From: Cristatella mucedo
Lineage: Eukaryota; Bryozoa; Phylactolaemata; Cristatellidae
DNA length: 64,000 nt
Assembly: GCA_009760855.2 (NCBI GenBank)
Contig: WPIO01000088.1
Coordinates: 584,501 to 648,500 of the forward strand
Direction: 5' to 3'
The notes below the pieces were generated by a model. The model ran no database searches and was not told the DNA's origin. It was given only the letters and a program-made list of their open reading frames with translations. How positions within the stretch are numbered: the first letter of the stretch is position 1; each line of letters opens with the position of its first letter. A program made the translations under genes and the position numbers. Below are positions 29,760 through 40,920 of the stretch, one piece after another.

Positions 29760-31130
29760 GTCGCAGTTGCCAGCACACGATTCGCGCCTGCACACGATTG
29801 TTAGCGTGCACTTGTAACCGAGTTCCAGGGGTCAAAGGCTATTTCCCGCCAAACCACGCCATACTCCGGCCACGCTGCCGCTCGCCATGCCGCCGGGCTA
29901 GGGTAACACGAGCGGCCGTCCGGTTAAACCTCTATATTAACGCATGCGCCAACAACAACAGATGAACTAAACAAGTCTACAGGGAGGGTCCTATACACAG
30001 TACACTACGGGGGCGAAAGACGACGCAGCAAGCGCGAACAAACGTGTTTGTTGGGGTCAGTCGGCTTCTGCAGTCCTGTCGTTGTACCGACTCCGAATCC
30101 AACAGTACGAGCGTACGCCGTCCAAAACCCGGCTGGCTGAGTAACTGCTGGCCAGTCTGAGTCGACAACTACCACAGTCGTAAGCTTCCACCGAAAGACG
30201 CCAACACACGGGGGGGGGGTCACGAACACACTACACGAGGGGAACGCGGTATAAACAAGTCAACAACGAGCGAGCTATCCAGCTCCGCTCGGGCCTTGCG
30301 TGCGTGGCAGCATCGCCGGAGCACGCCTGCACGAATCCAGGTGCATAACTCGGCGAGACCGGGAGCCTCCAACACCACGACTTACTTGGCCAACTTCTCG
30401 TACCCATGAGCCCCGGTGACCGCACGTCACCGCATACATCCGGCCATGCCGTGGGGTCCGACCCCGGCCTAGCCGGTGACCCTAACCCTCATTAAAGCCG
30501 TGCGGTCCCAGCCAACCGAACCCAGCCTGGGTACACACTTATTGAGCCGACCAGGCATTCGAGCTGGTCGTCTCTCACTGCAAGAGGGCAGATATGGCTT
30601 GCGGCTTAGTGCAACGAATCCGCATCGCCAGCGCCGAGCAGTCCGTTAGAGAGCGATAGTTAGCTACCATAGATAGCAGCCATAGTTGACTGCTTCTGTA
30701 ACTCTTTCGTTTTCACTGCGCCAGCTATTGCTGCGGCACACGGCCGAGGCTTCGTCGTTCTATTATATTCGTTCGCCGACTATTGCAGCATTCGACTGGC
30801 TTGTGCTTGTCTGTTTTGTCCGGGCCTCATGTCTTAGCCAGCTTGTCAATTATAGAAGTGTCAATGTCGCTTTGTCGCGTAAGTACCGATCAAGTTTTCT
30901 TATTTGCTGTATTCTCTCCAAATGGCTAATCCTTATGGCTTATCTTTATCGCTTGTACTTTTTTACAACTTGCAAGTTTTACAGAGAGTAAGTCAGATTT
31001 TATCTGTAACAGTAGCACATGCACGCGTTCAATATGCACCATGCAGTCCATTTCTTGGCACATAGGTCTGAGCACCAACAACAAGGTTACTTGTTCTCCA
31101 GCTACTTTCCTGCTGACGACTAGGGCTCCT
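29760..31130. other. No gene seen
   Basis: GC-rich to balanced unique sequence. I found no coding domain, RNA gene or transposon signature. The stretch 30680-31020 is TC-rich and could be promoter-like, but nothing downstream supports that. Confidence 0.4.
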
Positions 31131-31375
31131 CCTTTCCGGGGTCCTGAGCTGCTCTACAACCACGCTTCTCGCTATCTCAACTGCTCCCCTGACTCAGCCA
31201 TGCTTCCCACTTTCTCTTTGCTGAGTGAGACTAAGTCTGTTGGCTAACGAATGCCTACCGAAAGCTGCTTAGCTGTGTGTGCTATAAAAAATCTCTCCTT
31301 GGTAACACCCACATAGTCTTTTTGTGGCTTTGCGGAGTTGCAGACGAAGATACATTACATAATACAGCCGCTATA
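31130..31375 (+). mobile_element. LINE 3' region fragment
   Basis: CCTGAGCTGCTCTACAACCA, then ATGCTTCCCACTTTCTCTTT and GAGACTAAGTCTGTTGGCTA, through GAAGATACATTACATAATAC. The same blocks are at 51040-51260 (plus) and 58145-58380 (minus), where they directly follow a reverse transcriptase end, so this is the 3' part of that LINE. Confidence 0.7.
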
Positions 31376-31439
31376 CTGCTGAGTCCTAGACATAATATGT
31401 CGTATACTTAGTCTCAGGCCAAGCTTAAAGAGACAGCTA

Positions 31440-32063
31440 TTTTCTAGCACCGTACCGGCTCCTGTTTTAAGCCCAGATCCATCTTGCCATCTGCTACACC
31501 GGGTAACATGCGAATGCTGTAACACGCTTGTGGAAGCGAGTTCCACAGTCTAGGACCTGCACAGCTAAAGCTTCTGTCGCCAACTGTCTTTAAGCGGAAG
31601 AATGAGACAGCTAATGTATTGTCCACACAGGACCTGAGGGCGCAAACAAGCTGAAACTGATGCAGCAGTTTAGCTAGGTACGAAGGAGCCAAGCCGTGGC
31701 GGGCCTTGTGGGTCAGCGTAAGAACTTTGCTCTGTATCCGTTGCTCAACCGGCATCCATTCTAGCTCTATTAGCAAAGGCGACACGCGCTCGAACCCATT
31801 TGGCACATGAAGACTAGCCATGCAGCCATATTCACAGTCAGCTGCAGTGGCATAACAGCTTTCTTTGACAGATCAGCCAAAAGGGAATTACAATCGTGCA
31901 CATAACTAATCGCTCTCGGTTTGTCTGTCTCTACTGTGTCTCTCTGTTTCTCCCTCGTACTGCATATCATTGAGCTCCAATCAGCTTTCTCCAGTCCAGA
32001 TTCTGCAGCTGTCCCTCCGAGCTTGTCCCTTAGGTGGCACAGACAGCAGAAGAAGGCAGGCAC
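31440..32063 (-). mobile_element. LINE reverse transcriptase C-terminal part
   Basis: Minus-strand frames: CNSLLADLSKKAVMPLQLTV (thumb-region helix), then MPVEQRIQSKVLTLTHKARH, GLAPSYLAKLL, and KTVGDRSFSCAGPRLWNSLP, the usual end of CR1-group reverse transcriptases, with frameshifts. It faces the plus-strand 3' fragment at 31130-31375, so the two are inverted pieces of related LINEs. Confidence 0.85.
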
Positions 32064-32065
32064 GA

Positions 32066-32480
32066 GTCTCTGCTTCGAAGCTTAAACGTGCCACAGTGAG
32101 ATGTCGAAGTGAGCAGCCAATGCTACTATGAGCTTAAAATTTACAACATTTGGAATATATAATACCGTAGACGATGTACTATATAGTACGTACTGTATAA
32201 TATATAATAAACAATTTGCACTATAAGCTCTGTAACATTTAACATTTATATGATAAGATCATGGTTACTCTAATGCAGAATATATAGTATAAAATATATA
32301 AAATAATATATAACATGTAATATAATATATTAAACAAATAATATATATTTTATAACATATAACATACTCTGAGAATAAAGAGGGCTACCTGTTTCTTCTT
32401 ACATTCTTAGTTAGCAAGAATTCAGGTCAATAAAAAGTGCTAGCCTTGAAATCACCTCCTTCCAATTGTACCTGCTCCAT
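32066..32480. other. AT-rich interval, no gene seen
   Basis: Irregular TATAATATA sequence from 32150 to 32370, then unique sequence. Nothing coding or structured recognised. Confidence 0.5.
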
Positions 32481-32659
32481 TTATGATAGCATCGGCGAGC
32501 TGCCCTCTGTTAAAAATTCTGCGACCGATGTCTAGATCAATACACCATTCTCTGAGCGAAGCAGATTCCAGTAAGGCATGTTTCCCAAGTGAATGCCCGA
32601 AACAAAAAAACATTGCCCATTCCAAACGAGTAATGCATCGAACCGGCATGACGGAAAAA

Positions 32660-33030
32660 TCACACGAACGAAGCAGTAGCAACAGCAGCAGCTGCTGCAG
32701 CTTCAGCAGCAGCACCTGCAGCAGAAGCTGCAGATCAAGCTGCATCATCAGGAGCATCAAGGAACATCAAGCTGCATCAGGAGCTGCTGAAGCAGGATCT
32801 GCTGCAGCAGCTCCTACAGAAGCAGAAGCATGGTGCATCAGCATGGTGCAGCAGCAGCGGAAGCTATTGCAGGAGCAGCAGCTGCAGCAGCAGCAGCAGA
32901 AGCTGCAGCAACAGGAGAAGGAGCTTCTGCAGTAACTATAGCTGGAGTAGCAGGAGCAGGAGCTGCAGCAGCATAAATGGCAGCACCAGGAGGAGCTGCA
33001 GCAGCAGCAGTAAGCACCAGCAGCAAGAGT
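32660..33030. repeat. GCTGCA/CAGCAG-rich imperfect repeat
   Basis: Dense CAGCAG, GCTGCTG and AGCTGCAG words over about 370 bp. Plus-strand frames read as Ser/Gln-rich or as an Ala-rich chain (EAIAGAAAAAAAEAAATGEG); minus frames are also open. No splice or domain evidence shows which, if any, is translated. It could be a low-complexity coding exon or a decayed trinucleotide repeat. Confidence 0.7.
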
Positions 33031-33297
33031 CTTTGCGATTGCAAACGCTGTAAAAAGAGCTGGAGTTACACTGTCAGGGACCATGAACCGTCGGCATGCT
33101 AAATCAGTCAGATGAGGACAGTACTGGAGATTATTAGAAGTGGCAACTGAATTATGCTAATTATGAATAAGATATTTAATTATTTTGATCCGAAAAAATT
33201 ATCGGCCCATCGGAAAATTATGGCAATCGACTGCTGTGTGCTATGGTCCTGGTGCTTTGCATATGGACATATGCAGTGGCATCTGATGCATCGGCGA

Positions 33298-33400
33298 AAT
33301 AGCAGCTCAACGTCAAGGGTCACGGGTGAACGTCAAGGACTGAGTACGGTCACGGGTGAACGTCAAGGACTGAGTACTAAGGTACAGGGGGGGGGGGCTT
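33298..33400. repeat. Short tandem duplication and G-run
   Basis: GGTCACGGGTGAACGTCAAG then GACTGAGTAC occurs twice in tandem (period about 32 bp), after a partial third GGTCACGGG unit, and is followed by a run of nine or ten G. Confidence 0.85.
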
Positions 33401-33624
33401 CCAGAGGCTGTCCACTGCTGTTGTCACCATACCTGGGCATATCGCAGCCATGCCTGCATATACCTGCGATCAGCAGCTACGCTTTAGCGGCGCTTTAACT
33501 TGCCATGCTTCACTGGCTATCTGTTGTGTGCATCTGCAAGACTTATCTAGGGTGCTTGTGTGTAAGTGGCTTGATCCTCAAGTTCAGGAGCCACCAGACT
33601 TCACTCAAATAGATATGCTTATAC

Positions 33625-33626
33625 GA

Positions 33627-33659
<33 letters not shown>

Positions 33660-33700
33660 TATCAGTCTTAATATATATATATATATATATATATTATGAA
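33625..33700. repeat. (TA)n microsatellites
   Basis: Two AT tracts separated by CACATATATATCAGTCTTA. Confidence 0.9.
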
Positions 33701-33780
33701 TATAATTTACCCTAATAGATATGGACTGGTTATCTTAAGTCGGGGAGCGTTTGATTGCTGAAGCTACGAGCCTACGGTGG

Positions 33781-33782
<2 letters not shown>

Positions 33783-33860
<78 letters not shown>

Positions 33861-33862
33861 TA
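33783..33862. repeat. (GT)n microsatellite
   Basis: About 40 GT units with one GAGTG interruption. Confidence 0.97.
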
Positions 33863-34380
33863 TTGGTGCAGCAAATACAACTCAGCAGCCTCTAGGCACC
33901 ACCGTGTATCGTACGTCTACAAATACTAGCAGCCTATACGAGTACAGAGTGTTTGTCACAAAACAAGGACTGTCGCTCTGTTTTGATCGAGTTACGCTAG
34001 CCTGCCGCGCACGTGGCTTTCGGGTGCGTTTGCCGACCGCAGGGCGTGCGAGTTTGCTGATGGTTGGGGAGGCGCGTCTGCTAGTTTGCATTTGAGGTCG
34101 TAGCATTGGCGTTACAGCCGTAATCTTCATCGAAAAATGTGATCTACACTGTAAAAGGCAGGAAACTGGAAGCTAGTAAAACAGGCGGTATTAATTCTCT
34201 ATTTGGGCCTTAGAAGTAGCGAACACGCGTTGGCACACACGGAACGCAAAAGCACCCCCAGCGAGCAGCGGGTTACTTTCAGTTTCCCAATTGCTTGATT
34301 TTACCTGCCTTGCTGCAGCCATCGCCACCCTTCTCGTGCTTGCAGCAAGGTTTAATTAAAGCTAATAGGCCGCCTTCTTA
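33863..34380. other. No gene seen
   Basis: Unique sequence; short frames without recognisable domains. Confidence 0.4.
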
Positions 34381-35700
34381 GCGTCCAGTCATATGAAATA
34401 GAAACAGTTAGCCCGAGTTGAATTCTCCTTGCACCTCACTGCTGTAGTTCTATTGTGACGGCGGTCGGATAACGTTTGCTTTTCGTGTCCATGATTGCAG
34501 AATACAATGTTCAAGGACGGTTGATGACATAAATTTGGCTAAAATGTTATCCGATCGAAACAAAACAATAAACTGAGGCCCTTATGTCAAAGCAACGTCA
34601 AAATGACAGTGAAACTTTTACCTTGGAACCTCGAGTATTGGCCCAGTTTTGAAATTCTCATATCACTAGCCTGTACCTCAATCATCTTAAAACTAATATG
34701 CCAACCTACCTACGCTCAACTAGTCGGTCTCTTGTTTTATGCGACACGACGATAGATGCATTCATTATTTTTTGAAGTTCCTTCCGATTGACTTAGTGGT
34801 TCAGTGTAGTTTGCCTAAAAGTCCGAATTCTGTTGCTTTTTCGGGTAAAACTTTTTAGAGCTGGGCCTTGTGGCTGTAACATGTAAGTTGAAAGACTTTT
34901 TCATTACCACAGAATAGACTTATTTGTTATTGCGGCCAATCTTGTCTTGATAGTAAGATCGCCATGTGAGTTGGCCGTGTTCATAGGTCTCATTCAATGC
35001 GTTATACTCCTGATAACCTACTGTCTACACCTGGTGCTAACCTCATTTCCCGTGGGTAGCTTCATGATAGTCCTTAGTTTGGCCTGACATCACAACTACC
35101 AGCTTTCGGTGTGTAACTACACCAACTTGGGTATTTTGAAGTAACTTACTTCTGGTCATTGCAACATTATAGCAGTGCTTGTCCTCTGAGTTATCCGAGG
35201 AGACGTGCTTCAGTTTTCCCACTCCACACCATTCGCTATCTCACGTATTATCAATTAAGACCCATGATTTAGTCCTCTAACAATGTTATTCATGTTGTTT
35301 ATCAAGCATTCTATTACTCTCCATTCAATCGTGCTTCCCTTTGCAGCAAATGTAAAGCACCTAGAAAGAGATTGAGTTCTCTGAGGGTGCGTTATCAAGT
35401 GTATTGTTATTATTATTATTATTAAGACAGTATCACAGAAGAAGTATCACAGCACTTCGCTCTCTTACCTGATTTTTTTAATCAGTTGTACCATCCTTTC
35501 CAACACAGAATGCAATTCGGGAGCTTCAGGTCAGCCGTGATTGTCTAAATTGCTTATCGTTCGAGCTCAACAGTTTGTATTGTCCATGGGTTCTGTGCTT
35601 ACCAGTTCGTTATCCACGTCTTGAGTTCTCTGAGGGCGTTTTATCAAGTGTATTAATATTATTATTATTATCATTCATTCAGCCTCGAGAATGCTCTTCA
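34381..35700. repeat. Dispersed repeat with LINE tails
   Basis: The block from CACTGCTGTAGTTCTATTGT to GTCAAAATGACAGTGAAAC (34430-34615) matches 37310-37490. Inside it CGGATAACGTTT and the inverse AATGTTATCCGAT form the ends of a hairpin. A plus-strand LINE 3' tail with (ATT)n follows at 35265-35425 and a second partial tail at 35615-35675. The text at 35515-35620 (CGGGAGCTTCAGGTCAGCCG) recurs at 39210 and 40495. Confidence 0.7.
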
Positions 35701-36077
35701 CATTGCTTAGAAGCAGCTCAATTATGAGCCAATTCATGTTGTTTCTGCTTATGCAAAATTAATCTGTCCATTCTCTTGGAGTTGCTTTTAGCCTGATTTT
35801 GTAGCTCTGCTTTCCCATGGAGTGCAAACTTCGGTGCATAATCTCATGTCAAGTCGCCACTCTCTAACCTTGTCCGGCATGGTACGTTCGGGTGCACTCA
35901 GTAAAAGCAAATGAGAATTCAGCGAATTAAACGCGTAGCATGTCAGGTAGTTGAAAATTCCTGCCTGTGATCGTGCTCGATCTCCTCAACTATCGATGTC
36001 CTCAACTATCTTAAAACTGGTACCACAACCTTGGTTCAACAAGTTCGACTCTACTCGTATGCGATACTACGATGCCG
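35701..36077. other. No gene seen
   Basis: Unique-looking sequence between a LINE tail and the SINE at 36078; no coding or structural signal recognised. Confidence 0.4.
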
Positions 36078-36196
36078 AGCTGGTTTGGTCTAGCGGTTAA
36101 GGTGCTCGCCCCTACTGAGGTTGTGGGCTCGAGCTCCGAAGCATATGTGAGGCGGCTGAATAGAGATTAAGTTATCTTGGGGCGCTATATAAATGA
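36078..36196 (+). repeat. tRNA-derived SINE with LINE-like 3' tail
   Basis: A box TGGTCTAGCGG (36086-36096) fits the consensus exactly; B box GGCTCGAGCTCC (36126-36137) has one extra base. The 3' part, AGAGATTAAGTTATCTTGG then GGCGCTATATAAATG, resembles the 3' end of the local LINE (AGAGATTAAGTTCTCTGAGG then GCGCTTTATCAAGTG). The body cannot fold as a complete tRNA, so it is a SINE and not a tRNA gene. Confidence 0.75.
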
Positions 36197-36199
36197 AAT

Positions 36200-36236
<37 letters not shown>

Positions 36237-36357
36237 TATATATATATATATCTTCTAAAAATAATGAATGCACATATATCGTTATATAACACATATATAT
36301 ATATATATATATATATATGTTATATAACGATATATGTGCATTCATTATTTTTAGAAG
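36197..36357. repeat. AT tract with 39-bp perfect inverted repeat
   Basis: CTTCTAAAAATAATGAATGC then ACATATATCGTTATATAAC at 36252-36290 is matched perfectly in inverse orientation at 36319-36357, around a (TA)n loop. A related single copy of the arm end (GATGCATTCATTATTTTTTG) is at about 34755. Confidence 0.93.
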
Positions 36358-37290
36358 TGTTGCTTACAATTTCCTTTGTGGTTTGACGTAGTTAGCCTAA
36401 ACGTAAAGCAGACACGTTCATCAGATCTGTCGAGTTCCTGTCATCTTTCATCCGTCAGCAGTATACTCTGTCTGCTGAATGCTTGCTCGGAAGTCACTAC
36501 TTGAAACCCATACTGGCCATGGTTTTGTCTAATCTTTTATACTAATGCCCGAGCAGGCGGACATTCGTACTATTGATGGATTGTAATTTTATAAATTGTT
36601 GTTATCCCTATGGTGCTATCCTTTATTTGTCCCTACGCTGTTAGTTTAATAGATTTTCTTCGATCAGTCGGTCTTGTAAACACCTACCACATATGACCCT
36701 CTGCAGTTTGCTTTGTTGCTACCACCACCTCAGTATACTTTTGGTGAAGGCAGACTTTGCACAGGTGGCTAACTACAATTAGCTCGATAGTGCTATTGAG
36801 TAGGCTGTGTCAATTCCTCTTTCCTACCTGCCATGCACGTTGGCTTGCTACGCCAGCCTTAATCGTCTGCTTAACTAACTGCTGGCGTCAGTCTTTCACT
36901 TGCATGTTTCACCTTTGCCCATTCATCAAGCTTTATTGGTTTCGTGATTGGTTGAGGCAAAAATTGGAAGCCCTGGCGTTTGCAGGCATTCATGACAGCC
37001 TAAGGAATGCAAATCCATAATTCTTTTGGCGTGAAATGACGTGGCTTTATTCATAGGGCTGTAACTTGATGCTTTTTGTCTCCGGCCACTCACACACTAT
37101 TGCTACACTGCTGTAGCTTTTGTTCAAATCGATTTCCTCGGCGGTAGCCATGCACTGGCTCGATACCATAACTTCCAGTTTTCTAAGTGCGATTTTATCT
37201 ACCTTGCTGACTTCATCTAGTGATCTAGCTAGATTCAACTAGAGCAGTAGGCAGTCTTCAGTTTTTTTAACAAAACAATGAGGAATTTTG
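36358..37290. other. No gene seen
   Basis: Moderately AT-rich unique sequence. The 87-codon frame at 36757-37020 has no recognisable domain or splice context. Confidence 0.4.
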
Positions 37291-37309
37291 AGCTTGAATT
37301 GGATTCTTG

Positions 37310-37500
37310 CACCTCACTGTTGTAGTTATATTCTGACGTCGGTCGGATAACGTTTACTATATGTATCCATGATTGCACAATGCAATGTTCAAGGACGGTT
37401 GATGACATAACTGGCAAACGTTATCCGATCGTAACGAAACAATGAACTACCCCACTCGTGTCGAAGCAACGTCAAAATGACACTGAGATTTCCCTTCAGA
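37310..37500. repeat. Second copy of the 34.4-kb repeat, with hairpin
   Basis: Matches 34430-34620. GGTCGGATAACGTTTAC (about 37342) and GGCAAACGTTATCCGATCG (about 37407) are inverted, enclosing about 60 bases that are also conserved (CATGATTGCACAATGCAATG). Confidence 0.75.
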
Positions 37501-37615
37501 ACCTTTAGTATATGCTCAGTTTTGAAATTGCAATGAAAAGCAATGCCGGCACTTCCTTCAGCTTCGAGGACGCTATCGAGTTGTTTAGGTTCTTTATTTT
37601 CGGCTTCGGTTATTA

Positions 37616-39135
37616 TTGTTCTTGCAAACTGAATCCTTAGAGTGCCTTTCAGCCTTTTTCTGTAGACCTGCTTTACCAGGAACTGCAGATACACTAAATC
37701 CAAAAATGCTGATATCAACGATCAACCATCTCCTAAACCGTTCCCAAGTTAGCTCCATGCCTAATGATCCCTGTGATAATCTAGCCGATCGCTTCGCTAG
37801 CTTCTTTGTCCAGAAAATTGACAAGATCAGCGAGTCCGTCCGTACGATAGCAGCACCTCCTGTAATGCTATCCCTCAGTTCCTTGCAGCACCTTACTGTC
37901 TACATTCAAGGAGGTTACTAGTGACCTCGTCCTGAAGTCCATATCCCAATCAAAGAAGACTAGTCCTTTGGACCCTATTCCCACTGCCGTGCTTCTACGT
38001 TACTTAGATATCTGCTGCTGCCATGCATAGCTAACATCCAAAATATGTCATTCGCCTCAGGTCATATCACAGTGCCTTTAAAAAATTGCTAGTCGTACTA
38101 CAACTCAAACTAATATTAATAATAATAATACACTGTATTAAGTGCCTCAAAGAACTGAATCTCTTTCTAGGTGCTTTGCATTTACTGCAAAGGAAACATG
38201 ATTAAGTGCTGAGTGGTATCATGCTTGATAAGCCACAAGAATGCTACTAATAACTACTCATGAAAGTAACGTTATACCAAGAGAACTTTAGCAACTTAAG
38301 GGCGATATATCAAGTGTTTTGTTGTTGTAGTATTGATATTATTATGAACTTCCGCCCAGCCTTTCTTCTACCACTCCTATTAAAGAGACTAGAACGAGTC
38401 GTGGCAGACCCGCTTAACTCGTATATTGAAAGTTTCAGTCTGTTTTTAGAGCTAATCACTCAACAGAGTCAGCATTGCTTCGTGCATATTGCGATCTACT
38501 TCGGAATGTAGACTTTAGTAGAGTCGCTAGGCTTGTTTTCTCGATCCTCCGGCAGCTTTCGAAGTTCTCGTATCAGACCACTTCTCGCCGAACAGCACTG
38601 GCTATGCATCAAACTCAAGGTTTTGTCGCTCGCTTTCAGGTCTCCTCATTCTTTGGCTCAAGCCTACGTATCAGATCTACTGCCCCACCAGGCCAAGCAT
38701 CATACCACTCTCTTATCGGAATCTAACTGTTTACCTATAACTCGTACACACCTAATATCCTCTGGAGACCGTGCATTCAGTTCGTATGCTCCCCAAGCTT
38801 GGTATTCACCCCCGACTTGCGTCATGACATCCCCTGGCTTGATCACAATTTAAGAAGAACTTAGAACACCTATTTAGGACACCGTTTATTGAATCCCCGT
38901 GATTCGTCCTTTATGAGCTTATGCTTGCTGACATTGTTACATGCTACCACTAATTAGGCATGCATGCTTACCACGTGCATGTCACCCCTAACCATGTTAT
39001 TCATGTTGTTTATCAAGCATGATATCATTCACCATTCAATCGCGTTTCCCTTTGCGGCAAATTTAAAACGCCTAGAAAGAGATTGAGTTCTCTGAGATCA
39101 CTTTATCAAGTGTATTATTAGTATTATTATTATTA
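37616..39135 (+). mobile_element. CR1-group LINE, internally rearranged
   Basis: Order: pre-RT linker NLADRFASFFVQKIDKISES (37775-37840) and EVTSDLVLKSISQSKKTSPL (37905-37970); a minus-oriented LINE tail with its AAT tract (38110-38205) and another tail-like piece (38280-38335); RT start NFRPAFLLPLLLKRLERVVA (38346); a deletion; then the C-terminus LPITRTHLISSGDRAFSSYA (38728) and the 3' tail with (ATT)n (39050-39135). The central catalytic motifs are gone. Confidence 0.85.
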
Positions 39136-40759
39136 AGAAGTATCACAGCACTTTGCTCATTTTCCTGATTTTTTTATCATTTGGGCTATCTTTTCTAACA
39201 TGGTGTGCAATTCGGGAGCTTCAGGTCAGCCGTGATTGCCTAAATTGCTCATTGTTCGAGCTTAACAGTTTTTAGCAAACTTAAAGCGCCTAGAAATAAA
39301 TTGATTTCTCTCAGGTTGCTCTATCAAGTGCGTTTTTAGTATTAGAACTGCTGCGATCGGTTTTTATGTGTAGGCATGCAATTGGCCCATTCATCTGATT
39401 TTCTTCGGGTTTGTTGGTTTGTCGAGTTAAGCTAAAATTGTGAAATAAAATGTGAAGGTGAAGCCCTTGCATTTGCCATTGCTCGTGACAGCATAAGGAT
39501 TTAGACTTCATATTTTTTGTCATCTGGGTACAATTGTACTCGAATGTAATGTTCCTAACCTTCGTTCCGGGCTTTAATATTTGTAAGTTCCTTTGTTATC
39601 CTTTGTCAGCCAAAATTGACTGTGCAGCACATTCTTATTGACGATATCAAAATGAAACAGGTGTAGCAACTAAAGTAAAAATCTTGTCAGGTAAGCAAGA
39701 ACAAATTCATGCATGATAATGACATATTGTTTTTTGCAAAAGAATGACCTGCTAGGATAAGGCTTTAGTCACCTCAACAACCTGCAAACATTCGCTTTAT
39801 TGGTTTAAGGTTCGTAAAGTTGGGACTCGAGTCGAATACTGCACATCTTTTCGTTAAGTTGTATTTTGCTGTAAATCTGTTTCCTGGGTACTTCCGCATG
39901 AAACACGGTTAGCCATTCGTATTCATAATTTGTGAGCATTTTTAGCACGCGAATTTCGCTAAATCTTCGGTTTCAACTTGTAGCAGGTTTATTTATTTAT
40001 GTATAGGTCCCTAGAGCAAATCATCAATGCTTAGACAAATCTCTTTAACAGTTACTCAAAATATACCGGCATGCTCCTTTACTACTGATCTGGTTTTGCT
40101 GAGTTTTACGATCTCGAAAATTGCGATTAGAGATATTACGTCTAAGTGGCTGTAGCAACGAATGTTGAAAATAACTTTAGTAGTAAGCAAGATTAAACTG
40201 TTTTGATCTAACTGCATAGATTGTCCCAATATTCGGATTGAGACCTCTGAGTTATCTATTGTCACTGGTCTCTCATGTAATGTGTGCACACTCATGTAAG
40301 CTACTGTTTTCACCAGACAAATCTCTGTTTCAATGTATTTCTGCATGAGACCATGCTTTGGTTCCACATCACTGCTTCCGACTTCACAATTATTGTTCTA
40401 CCACACGTTTTGCTTCGTACGTTTCACCCTTTTTTAACCTCTCGTCTGGCGGCTTAATCGTCGGATCTGTGCGAATAATCCTTTGTTACCCTGGATGCAT
40501 TTTGGAGCGTTAGGTCAGCTGCGCTTGTCAAAATTGCTCACTCTTTTAGCAAAACAGTGCTTAGTTGTCCGTTTTGTGCCTATAGTACTTCCTCGTTTGC
40601 TATCAATGCCAGCACTTCATGCTGCCTCCAGACTGCTCCTCATGTTGCTTAGAAGCTCAATTTTGGGCCACGGTTAGTTTGTGTTCGTGCAAAATGAATC
40701 CATCCAATTGACCAATTATATCCTTGTCGTTCATCCTGAATCTTTAGCCCAGCTTTATG
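39136..40759. other. Non-coding, with LINE-tail and repeat debris
   Basis: A partial LINE tail is at 39270-39345. The block at 39210-39260 repeats one at 35510-35570, and 40490-40590 is a third diverged copy. The rest has no recognised feature. Confidence 0.5.
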
Positions 40760-40920
40760 ATGGCACACTAGTCAAGGCTGTTGCTTGTCACGACCTTGGT
40801 TTCGAGGTCATGGGTCCGAATCCTGCAGTGGGCGATTCTATATTGCCGCTGCTAGCAGTGGTGATAGCCGTAAAGGCTATTCTGTTGCCGTAGATAAGAG
40901 GCCGTTAAGACAGCCTGATA
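40760..40920 (+). repeat. tRNA-derived SINE
   Basis: Starts TGGCACACTAGTCAAGGCTG, with B box GGTCCGAATCC (40813-40823), then GGGCGATTCTATATTGCCGC and GTGGTGATAGCCGTAAAGGC, ending near AAGAGGCCGTTAAGACAGCC. The same family as 5098-5262, in the opposite orientation. Confidence 0.85.

Noticed and set aside
29435-29776. Arg-Glu and Ser-Leu frames on both strands
   Set aside because: Products of the GA repeat; the same applies to 43485-43949 and 46914-47342.
36078-36150. Functional tRNA gene
   Set aside because: A and B boxes are present, but no acceptor stem or full cloverleaf forms and the 3' part resembles a LINE tail.
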